Assembly (NCBI GenBank): GCA_902984215.1
Contig: CADWAF010000665.1
Coordinates: 1 to 27,047 of the forward strand
Length of the DNA stretch: 27,047 bases
Reading direction: 5' to 3'
DNA from: Willaertia magna
Lineage: Eukaryota; Heterolobosea; Eutetramitea; Acrasida; Naegleriidae
The translations under genes and the position numbers were made by a program. Below are positions 1 to 7,818 of this stretch, one piece after another (positions within the stretch are counted from its first letter, which is position 1; every line of letters starts with the position of its first letter). The notes under the pieces are model-generated. The model worked only from the letters and a program-made list of their open reading frames with translations. It ran no database searches and was not told the origin of the DNA.

Positions 1-23
1 TAAAAATTTTCAAAAATAAAAAA

Positions 24-482
24 ATGCTGAAAAAGTTTCAAACAAAAATTTTCTCATCTTCTTCATTAATACTTCCGCAACAAAGATTAAATAGCAATTT
101 CATTATTTCACCTCTAATTTGCCAACAACAAAAACGATTTGTTAGAGCAAATGCCAATTTAAATGTTATTATTAAAAAAGATTTTCAATATTTTGTTGAA
201 GGTGAAGTTGTTAAAGTTAAATCGGGTTATATGAGAAACTTTCTTTTTCCTAATAAAATAGCAGATTATGCTACAGAAGATAATTTAAAGAAATTACAAG
301 AAGAATTAACGGAAGAAAAGAAAAATTTAATTGAATCTAAGAAGAGAGCTCTTCAAAAACGAAGAGAAGAAGAAAAGAGACTTAGAAGAGCAACTTTAGA
401 AGCCGAAGGTGCAGAAGAAGAAGAAACAACAACTACAACAGAAGAAGAACAAGCAGAAGAAAATAAAGAAGAAAAACAATAA
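24..482 (+). CDS. Mitochondrial large-subunit ribosomal protein bL9m
   Basis: This 152-residue protein is a component of the mitochondrial 50S ribosomal subunit. The first ~40 residues (K/R/S/Q-rich, no acidic residues) look like a mitochondrial presequence. Residues ~45-95 match the L9 N-terminal domain: a short beta hairpin, then GEVVKVKSGYMRNFLFP, equivalent to the bacterial G-x-x-V-x-V-K-x-G-Y-x-R-N-[FY]-L-x-P signature, and then ATEDNLKKL. After a long charged helix the usual globular L9 C-terminal domain is not visible; an E/T-rich tail ends the protein. The ATG lies in an A-rich context (aataaaaaaATG), as in most genes here. It is intronless and ends in CAA TAA. Family assignment is seen in the sequence; the mitochondrial location is inferred from the N-terminus. 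Confidence 0.88.
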   Translation: MLKKFQTKIFSSSSLILPQQRLNSNFIISPLICQQQKRFVRANANLNVIIKKDFQYFVEGEVVKVKSGYMRNFLFPNKIADYATEDNLKKLQEELTEEKKNLIESKKRALQKRREEEKRLRRATLEAEGAEEEETTTTTEEEQAEENKEEKQ

Positions 483-620
483 TCTTTTTATTATGGATTT
501 GTTTGGATAGGAAAAAACTTTGGCCTAGTTTTATAAAAAGGCTACTTTAATAAATTTTATTATTTACAATAAAAAAGTTGTAAAGTTTTTATTTTTCAAA
601 ATATTTTTTGAAACAAAATA

Positions 621-2576
621 ATGAATGCCAGAGATGGATTGGATTTCTCAATAAATGTTTATTTTGTTGATGACAAGAAAGATGATAATGAATTAAAACA
701 TCAATTAAAGCATCCATTATTGAAAAGTTTTATTATTTTACAATTAATAGAAAAAACAGAACTTTGTTTTAAAGAACTTGATGAAATTATATCTACAACA
801 ATAACTGTACAAAACAAAAAGTATAATATTCGTTTAGTAATTAATTCTTCCTCATCTTCTTCTATTGATTTTCCATATTCATTATCTTTATCTTCTCCCT
901 TTGTTTTTCACTTTCCGACAGACCAACCACAAACATCTAATAAGAAAGATCAACAAAACAAAAAGATAACAGTTGGGGGATTGGATAAAGAATATGAACA
1001 AGTTAAAAAAACAATACTTCAAATGATAGAATATAAAGAAAATAATATTAGTTCTGGTATTATTATACATGGTTTATCGGGAACTGGAAAAACAAGATTA
1101 ATACAAACAGTTCTACAAGATTTAGAAATTAATTCCAAAAATATTCAAATTATTCATGCTTCAATGTTTAATAGTAAAATTTATGGACAGAATGAAGTAA
1201 AATTGAAACAATTATTCTTTCAAGGTAATACAACTTCTTCTAATAGATTTGTAATTTTAGAAGATTTAGATCAATTAATACCTTCAACTCAATTAATAGA
1301 ACAAAGTGTTGTTTCTCATAAAGGAGGTAAAAGATTTATTAGTACCTTATTACATTGCCTAGATGAATGCCCTAAGAAAAGAATAATAGTTATAGGTATA
1401 ACGAATCAATTCAATAGATTAGATAGTGCAGTAACAAGATCTGGTAGATTAGATCAATTAGTTTTAGAATGTCCAATACCAAATGAAAATCAACGATTTG
1501 AAATATTAAAATGTATTTGTAATCAATGTAATATTGAAAGTAATATTGAAATAATAGAAAAGATAGCTAGTATAACTCATGGTTTTGTTGGTTCTGATTT
1601 AAAATCATTATGTAATGAAGCTATTCTTCAATACTTTTTGAAGGTAACCACTAACATTGATACAGCGGAGAAGGAAAGTAATAAGGTTGTATTAGGATTA
1701 GAACATTTTGAACAAGCCTTAAATCATGTAAAACCAAGTGCCATTCGTCATATATTAGTAGAAGTACCTAAAGTATTTTGGAATGATATAGGTGGTCAAT
1801 CAAATGTTAAACAATCATTAAAGGAATGTGTTGAATGGCCATTTAAATATGATCAACACTTTAAAAGAATGAAGATAAGACCTCCTAGAGGTGTTTTATT
1901 ATATGGTCCACCTGGTTGTAGTAAAACATTAATGGCTAAAGCGTTGGCTACTGAAGCTAAATTAAACTTTTTGGCAGTAAGAGGACCAGAACTATTTAGT
2001 AAATGGGTTGGTGAAAGTGAAAAGGCAGTCCAACAAATATTTGCTAAGGCAAGACAAGCTGCTCCTTGCATTATATTCTTTGATGAAATTGATGGGTTAG
2101 GTGTAGCTAGAGGAAGTAGTGGAGGTAATTCAGTTGGTGACAGAGTTTTATCACAATTATTGAATGAATTAGATGGTGTTGATCCTTTACAAGGAGTAAC
2201 AGTTATTGCTGCAACTAATAGACCTGATTTACTTGATGAAGCTTTCCTTAGACCAGGTAGAATTGATAGAATGCTTTATGTTTCTCCTCCTGATTTAGAG
2301 GCAAGAATTGAGATTATTAAAATTAATCTTAAAAAGATGTCTCACAATATTTCAATAGATCAAGTAAAACAATTAGCAACAACAACAGAGAATTATAGTG
2401 GTGCTGAAATGTCAGCTTTATGCAGAGAGGCAGCTTACTTGGCACTTCATGAGAATATTCATGCAGAATTTGTAGAATTTAAACATTTTGAAGAAGCTTT
2501 ACAAACTGTCAAACCAAGAATTACACAAGACATGTTAGAGTTTTACAAAGATTTTGCAAGCAAACATCGAGCCTAA
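621..2576 (+). CDS. AFG2/SPATA5-type double AAA+ ATPase
   Basis: This 651-residue protein is a tandem AAA+ ATPase of the CDC48 superfamily. D1 has Walker A GLSGTGKT (residues 151-158) and a Walker-B-like FVILEDLD (210-217). D2 has Walker A GPPGCSKT (429-436), Walker B IIFFDEID (484-491) and arginine-finger segment FLRPGRIDR (542-550). The Ser in GPPGCSKT, the inter-domain segment KPSAIRH...VPKVFWNDIGG and the end KPRI...EFYKDF point to AFG2/SPATA5 rather than p97 (GPPGCGKT). In yeast and animals that family releases the Rlp24 shuttling factor from pre-60S ribosomes. Compared with human SPATA5 (about 890 residues) the N-terminal region is much shorter. D1 is odd: the Walker B acidic pair reads E-D instead of D-E. 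It is intronless and converges with the BCAT gene 6 bp downstream. The substrate is inferred from the family. Confidence 0.88.
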   Translation: MNARDGLDFSINVYFVDDKKDDNELKHQLKHPLLKSFIILQLIEKTELCFKELDEIISTTITVQNKKYNIRLVINSSSSSSIDFPYSLSLSSPFVFHFPTDQPQTSNKKDQQNKKITVGGLDKEYEQVKKTILQMIEYKENNISSGIIIHGLSGTGKTRLIQTVLQDLEINSKNIQIIHASMFNSKIYGQNEVKLKQLFFQGNTTSSNRFVILEDLDQLIPSTQLIEQSVVSHKGGKRFISTLLHCLDECPKKRIIVIGITNQFNRLDSAVTRSGRLDQLVLECPIPNENQRFEILKCICNQCNIESNIEIIEKIASITHGFVGSDLKSLCNEAILQYFLKVTTNIDTAEKESNKVVLGLEHFEQALNHVKPSAIRHILVEVPKVFWNDIGGQSNVKQSLKECVEWPFKYDQHFKRMKIRPPRGVLLYGPPGCSKTLMAKALATEAKLNFLAVRGPELFSKWVGESEKAVQQIFAKARQAAPCIIFFDEIDGLGVARGSSGGNSVGDRVLSQLLNELDGVDPLQGVTVIAATNRPDLLDEAFLRPGRIDRMLYVSPPDLEARIEIIKINLKKMSHNISIDQVKQLATTTENYSGAEMSALCREAAYLALHENIHAEFVEFKHFEEALQTVKPRITQDMLEFYKDFASKHRA

Positions 2577-2582
2577 AATTAT

Positions 2583-3972
2583 TTATTGATAAAAAACAGC
2601 TTTTCCACTAATTATATCTTCAATATTATGTGAATATTTATGATTTTCTTCACCAAATTGAATTGCCATAAGTTTATCCCAAAGTTTAATTGCTAAAGAT
2701 TCTTCTTTTGCAGGAACAGGAATAGAATAATCTTTACCTAAATAATGAATTGAACTAACAGGAGAAACAACACAAGCCGTTCCAGCACCAAATGCTTCAA
2801 TCATTCTTCCACTTTCAACATCATCTATAAATTCTTTCATTGTATAAACTTGTTCACTAACATTTTGTTTCCATTCATCTCTTGTAATCTCAATAACTGA
2901 TTGACGAGTAACACCAGGTAAAATTATATCAGCAAGAGGAGCAGTAATTAATTCTTTCTCTCCAGTCTTTGGTGATTTTCTATAAAAGAATATATTCATT
3001 GTTCCAACTTCAGTAATTTGGTGGTCAGCACCAAATAACCAAAGTACTTGATTGTATCCTTTTTGTGATGCTGCAATTTGTGGCAATATTGTTGGTCCAT
3101 AATTTGCTCCAATCTTTGAATTACCTGTTCCTCCCGGAAATGCTCTTACAAATTGTGGATCAGCTAATAATTTAACTGGTGCAAATCCTGACTTAAAGTA
3201 TGGTCCAACTGGACAACAAATCACAAATAATTTAGCACTATTTGGTGGTAAAACACCTAATGTACGTTCTGTACTAATTACTGTTGGTCTAATATATAAT
3301 GAATATCCCTTCTTATCAGGTACCCAATCCTTTTCAATTTTAACAAGCTCTGCTAAACATTTTAAAAATTCTTCTCCATTAAAATTCTTTTTTTAAAATA
3401 AATAATTAAAATTAAAATTAATAAATACTTACAGGTAAACCTAATCTAGCACTGGATCTATTCAAACGATTTGCATTTAATTCTGGTCGGAAAAAGTAAA
3501 CATTATCACCGTTCTTATAAGCTTTTAATCCTTCAAAACATTGAATTGCATAATGAAGTGAAGAACATGAAGGAGCAATTGATAAATCATGATATGGAAC
3601 TATTTTAGGTTCTGTCCATCCTTTGTCACTTGTCCAGTCAATTTCTAACATATGATCAGTAAATGTTTTACCAAATACTAGAGTTTCCCATACAGGCTTA
3701 GTTTGTAAATCTTTTGCTTTTTCAATTGTTAATTTTTCATGATAGAAATTTCCATAATTTCCATTACGAATGGATGTATGGTCATCTTTTAATTCATCAA
3801 CTGGAGTTTTATGATAATTAATTATATTATTAGAGGTATTTAATGACCTTTTAGTAGTTGTGTTAATTATTTTGTTGAATCTTGTTGTTTTTGTTATACC
3901 TGTACTCAACAAACAAGAAGCGTTGTTTTTCTTTGAAACTTTTTGGATGGCGATGGTTGTGTTTTTTAGCAT
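2583..3972 (-). CDS. Branched-chain-amino-acid aminotransferase, probably mitochondrial (2 exons)
   Basis: This is a PLP enzyme (fold type IV) that exchanges the amino group of Leu/Ile/Val with 2-oxoglutarate. Exons are complement(3433..3972) and complement(2583..3386), giving 447 residues. Splicing joins RLGLP to NFNGEEFLKCL in phase 0 and restores the continuous BCAT fold. Exon 1 holds the family segments LHYAIQCFEGLKAY and VYFFRPELNANRL. Exon 2 holds GYSLYIRPTVIST, the PLP-lysine segment FPGGTGNSKIGANYG (Lys271) and FGAGTACVVSPV. The N-terminal ~65 residues are basic and S/T/N-rich, which fits a mitochondrial presequence. Start context is gaaagaaaaaaATG. It ends CAA TAA, with AATAAA overlapping the stop. 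The enzyme class is clear; mitochondrial location is inferred. Confidence 0.93.
3387..3432 (-). other. Intron of the BCAT gene, 46 bp, phase 0
   Basis: Donor GTAAGT lies at 3432-3427 and acceptor AG at 3388-3387 on the minus strand. It is very AT-rich. Removal joins two BCAT segments that are adjacent in known enzymes; reading through gives a stop after four codons. Confidence 0.92.
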
Positions 3973-4422
3973 TTTTTTCTTTCAAGAAAGCATTAACGCC
4001 TTAAATGTGGGAATTTATATGATTATTGCTGAAATTAAGTTTACAATGTCGGATTCTCCTAAAATTTTGTTGAAGAGTAAAAATTATTGGTCTAATAATA
4101 TTTGTGTATTGTGCCTCTTATTGGGTAATTAGTTGCCTGGTGATGATTTATGGAGTTGTGTTTGTTGAGGTAGAGTTTGTATTAATGCAAGCAAAAGGCG
4201 TTAGTTTTTTTGTGTTAGTTTTTTTTGTTGATGTTTTGAAAGGAGCCTCAAATTAAAGCAAAAAAGCATCTTCTCGTTTGGACTAAATAAATCCACGCCG
4301 TTGATGTATATTAATTATCTTTTGAACTTAAAAGTCTCTAAACTAAATGAGAATGTAAACTCTCTTGTTTAAAGTGTATAAAACAAAAGCACAATAAATT
4401 ATTTTCAAATATTTATTATTGT
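3973..4422. promoter_or_regulatory. 450-bp gap: BCAT upstream region and 3' flank of the RBR gene
   Basis: This stretch lies between the BCAT start (minus) and the stop of the RBR ligase gene (minus), so it should hold the BCAT promoter and RBR 3'-end signals. I see no convincing coding sequence or tRNA. An open frame running from BCAT exon 1 to 4132 on the plus strand has no recognisable family content. Two inverted copies of the 9-mer AAGGCGTTA occur at 4195-4203 (+) and 3994-4002 (-). Confidence 0.4.
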
Positions 4423-7400
4423 CTACAAATTAAAGCCAAATAGTGACCATTTATAGCAATTTTTATAGTGTTCTCTTTCTGAAGAAGTAAAAGCCTTGCC
4501 ACAAAAGTAGCAAAATTTAGTTTTACAATTGGAACATTTCATACTATTACACCCTCTAGTTTTTTGTATTACTATTCCACAATTTGGACATGTCTTAGCT
4601 CCTTCTTCTTGAATCCATTGTTTAAATAATTCATCTTGTTTTGATCTATTCCTTAATTCGTTCTCTTCACAACTTATTCCTTGATGCCACTTCTTTAAAC
4701 ATCTGGCACAAAAATCCATTGAGCAATGAGTACAATGAACATTGATTGGAGGAGGTCTTTTATCATTTTCAAATGAAGGAGTAAAAGGAGAAGAAGATGA
4801 ACTACTACTTCCAGTATTTGTTGTTGTTGCATTTGTCACTGTCGTTGTACTACTGGCTGTTGTATTATTACTTATATTACTACTCATCATTAAGGCACCA
4901 ATATTATTTGTAGACACCGAATTATTTTGATTCATAGATTGAAGTCTTTCTTTCATAAATTTAGGTGTCATTGGGGTCATTGGTGAAGAAGGTGTTGGTG
5001 ACTCAATAATAATTGCATTCCCACATTTTGGATTTGGACACCATATTAAATCTTTCATTCCACCTAAGGCTCTCTTTAATGAAAATTCTTCAAATTTCTC
5101 AAATAAATCTTCTTTATCATCAATTAATTTACCTTGATTTAAAATTTGTTTTACTTCATCTACAGATAATTGTCTATCACATTCTAAACATTTAATATTA
5201 TCCACATCTGCAGTCAATATTTTATCTTTTACATATTCATAAATACAATTAGAACAGAATTTATGATTACAATTATCCATTATATAAATACCATCTTCTG
5301 CTTTCTTTTGTTCATAACATATTGGGCATTCTATTACTGTATTTTCTTCTAAATCATTATTACCTGAATTTCCAAGTTTTAAATAAGAATCAACTTGTGG
5401 TTGTTGAGTTAATGAACTACCAACTGAAAGACTAAATATATCATTATCAAAAGATAATTCAGTATCATCTAATTGTGTTTTCTTAACTACATTATTACTA
5501 GTTGCTGTAAAAGTACCTACAATAGAATTAAATACAGTACTAATAATATTCTCACCACCATTATTACTGGAAGGAATAGTAGAATTTGTTGGAACTCTTT
5601 GATTTAATGAAGCTCTTGCTTTCTGTTGCAATTTAGCAGGATTATTTTTCATATAATCAATATTTTTCTCTAATACTTCTCTTAATAAAGAATAATTAAC
5701 CCAACCTTCATAACTCAACCAACCATCATTATTTTCTTGAATATTAGTTGGTGGATAAATTTCAACAAAACAAATACTTTTACGTAATTGAGCTAATTTA
5801 AATAATAATTGAATTTGATTTTCACTAACATTATTGAATCTTAAGTCTAATTTAATAATTGAACTATTTACATTTTGAATTAATGAATTTATAATTAAAT
5901 CACATCCATTAGATTGTATACCTGTATTAGATAAATTTAAAAAAGTTAAAGTAGTATTCTTTAATAAAGCAAAAGATAAATATTTAGCTCCTAAAATTAA
6001 TAATTGATTACCACTTAAATCTAATTCTTTTAATCCAATTCCAACATTATTATTTGTTACCATTAATAATTCATATAAATATTGTATTCCCCTTCCAGTA
6101 ATTTTACTTCCACTAATATCTAATCTTCTAATTGAAGAACCAAAATTAGTTTGTAATAAAGTATAAGAAATCATTTTAAGATCATCATCATTAAAGTTTT
6201 GATTCATTAAATCTAATTTAACTACAGGTTTACCTTTCTTTATATGTTCTGTATAAATATCTAATATTATAGGTAATGGTGAAATATTATATTGTTTACA
6301 TAATTGTACATATGTTTCTATTAATAAATATTCTACTCTTCTTTGATTATAATGTTCATTAATAACTGGTTGTAATTCATGTGGTTGATAATGATATTGA
6401 ATTGGATCATCTTCTAATAAAATAAATAATGCATTTTGTTTAACTTTAACTGATTGAATAATATGTGTCTTTTTAAAATATTCATCATTATAAATGATTG
6501 ATGTATCATAAACATATTGAGCTCTTTCTTGTCCAATAATTGGTGTTTTACCTGGTTGACCAAAATATCCATTCATTATTTGATTACTACTTAATAATGG
6601 TGAAGTTGACAGCAGAGGATTAAATTGACCAGCATATCTACGATTTTGTTGTTGATCTATAATCATTAGTTGTTGATTTGGAATTAAATAATTATTCATT
6701 GTAGTTGGTTGATTATTATGATTGTGGTTACATACATGATTGCTGTGATTACATACGTGATTATTATGGTTATGAGCGTTTGGATTGTATTCATTTGCAT
6801 TCATTACTTTAAATGGTTTCTTTACAACAATGTCATATCTTATTTGAGATAAATCTTGTACTTTATCTACAAAAACATAATCATCCATTGGTGGTGTATT
6901 TGTGTTATTATTATTATTTATTGTAGCATTAGTTTGAGGAGGTAAATAATTAAATGGTTGATTGTAATTTACAGAAGATGTTTGTTGAAAATTGTTGTAA
7001 TTATCATTAACATATAAATTATTATTTAATGAAGGTAGTTGAGGTTCGGAATAATTAATTGTTGGATAAAGAGAATTAGATGCCATTGGTTGTGTTGTAG
7101 TAGGTAATAGTTGATTGGAAAGATTTGTTGGTGGCTGTATTAAATTATTATAATAATTCATTTTAGGTGGTTGTTGAATCATACTATTTACAGTTGCACC
7201 ATTGTTATTTAAAATTACACTACTATTTATGATTGGTTTTTTTATAATTTTAACTTCATCTCCCGGTATAAACACAAGATGAGGGATATGACATGTTCCT
7301 ATTAATTTAGGTTGATTTAAATTATTATTTGTAGTATTGTTATTGCTGTTATTATTTGTGCCGCTACTATATGAATATATAGGCACTGTATTTATAGATG

Positions 7401-7500
7401 ATCCATAAGATGTACCAATATTATTGTTACTATTACTTTGTGTATTATTACTGTTAGAAAAATTTTGTTGAAAAGTAGAAGAGGTAGGAGTATTTCCCAT
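4423..7500 (-). CDS. LRR-containing RBR E3 ubiquitin ligase
   Basis: This 1025-residue protein has, in order: MGNTPTS, an N-myristoylation-like start (Gly2, Thr6); a ~340-residue Asn/Ser/Gln-rich region containing a His/Cys heptad repeat (~241-263); ribonuclease-inhibitor-type leucine-rich repeats (~455-600, e.g. LKELDLSGNQLLILGAKYL); and a C-terminal RING-BRcat-Rcat unit. RING1 starts at CPIC (Cys725). BRcat starts at CPNPKC (Cys821) but is split by ~90 residues of low complexity before HCTHC...CARC (~921). Rcat starts at CPNC (Cys971), and Cys984 in RGCNSMKC is the expected catalytic cysteine that takes ubiquitin from E2. Intronless. Segments FIPGDEVKIIKKP (N-terminal) and LFILLEDDPIQYHY could be pieces of an SH3-like fold, but this is weak. 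Ligase activity follows from the family; membrane association and substrates are inference or unknown. Confidence 0.9.
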   Translation of the reverse strand: MGNTPTSSTFQQNFSNSNNTQSNSNNNIGTSYGSSINTVPIYSYSSGTNNNSNNNTTNNNLNQPKLIGTCHIPHLVFIPGDEVKIIKKPIINSSVILNNNGATVNSMIQQPPKMNYYNNLIQPPTNLSNQLLPTTTQPMASNSLYPTINYSEPQLPSLNNNLYVNDNYNNFQQTSSVNYNQPFNYLPPQTNATINNNNNTNTPPMDDYVFVDKVQDLSQIRYDIVVKKPFKVMNANEYNPNAHNHNNHVCNHSNHVCNHNHNNQPTTMNNYLIPNQQLMIIDQQQNRRYAGQFNPLLSTSPLLSSNQIMNGYFGQPGKTPIIGQERAQYVYDTSIIYNDEYFKKTHIIQSVKVKQNALFILLEDDPIQYHYQPHELQPVINEHYNQRRVEYLLIETYVQLCKQYNISPLPIILDIYTEHIKKGKPVVKLDLMNQNFNDDDLKMISYTLLQTNFGSSIRRLDISGSKITGRGIQYLYELLMVTNNNVGIGLKELDLSGNQLLILGAKYLSFALLKNTTLTFLNLSNTGIQSNGCDLIINSLIQNVNSSIIKLDLRFNNVSENQIQLLFKLAQLRKSICFVEIYPPTNIQENNDGWLSYEGWVNYSLLREVLEKNIDYMKNNPAKLQQKARASLNQRVPTNSTIPSSNNGGENIISTVFNSIVGTFTATSNNVVKKTQLDDTELSFDNDIFSLSVGSSLTQQPQVDSYLKLGNSGNNDLEENTVIECPICYEQKKAEDGIYIMDNCNHKFCSNCIYEYVKDKILTADVDNIKCLECDRQLSVDEVKQILNQGKLIDDKEDLFEKFEEFSLKRALGGMKDLIWCPNPKCGNAIIIESPTPSSPMTPMTPKFMKERLQSMNQNNSVSTNNIGALMMSSNISNNTTASSTTTVTNATTTNTGSSSSSSSPFTPSFENDKRPPPINVHCTHCSMDFCARCLKKWHQGISCEENELRNRSKQDELFKQWIQEEGAKTCPNCGIVIQKTRGCNSMKCSNCKTKFCYFCGKAFTSSEREHYKNCYKWSLFGFNL

Positions 7501-7818
7501 GAAGAAAGAAGAAGAAAGATTTTTTTGTAATGTTTTATAGAAGAAAAGAAAGAAAAGGAAGAAGGCTATTTAGAATCTTGGATTCTTGAACACTTGGTAT
7601 TTTTTGTTTTTTTCTTGTTTGTTTGGTTTTGTTATACTCTTGTCTAATTTTTACTTTTGCTAAAGGGAAGAGGTCTATTTGGAAGGAAAATTGATATTCT
7701 AATGAATTACAATTCCGACAATCAAACTATTTTTTAAACCCTTCTTATTAAAATAACATTTAAATAATTTGTTATGATCAGATGACACCGCGCAATAAGC
7801 CTTTTTAAAAAGAAAAAA
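7501..7818. promoter_or_regulatory. Divergent 318-bp promoter region between the RBR ligase and TAPT1 genes
   Basis: The two flanking genes are transcribed away from this gap. The RBR side (7501-7567) is almost pure purine on the plus strand, so the RBR leader is pyrimidine-rich, unlike the A-rich leaders of other genes. The TAPT1 side holds GCAAT at 7792-7796 and the palindrome CTTTTTAAAAAG at 7801-7812, directly before the ATG. No coding content recognised. Confidence 0.4.

Noticed and set aside
621..2576. CDC48/p97 as identity of the AAA ATPase
   Set aside because: The D2 Walker A is GPPGCSKT and the inter-domain and C-terminal segments match AFG2/SPATA5; the p97 N domain and acidic tail are missing.
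3860..4132. 90-codon plus-strand open frame over the BCAT start
   Set aside because: Half of it is antisense to BCAT exon 1 and the rest shows no recognisable protein content.
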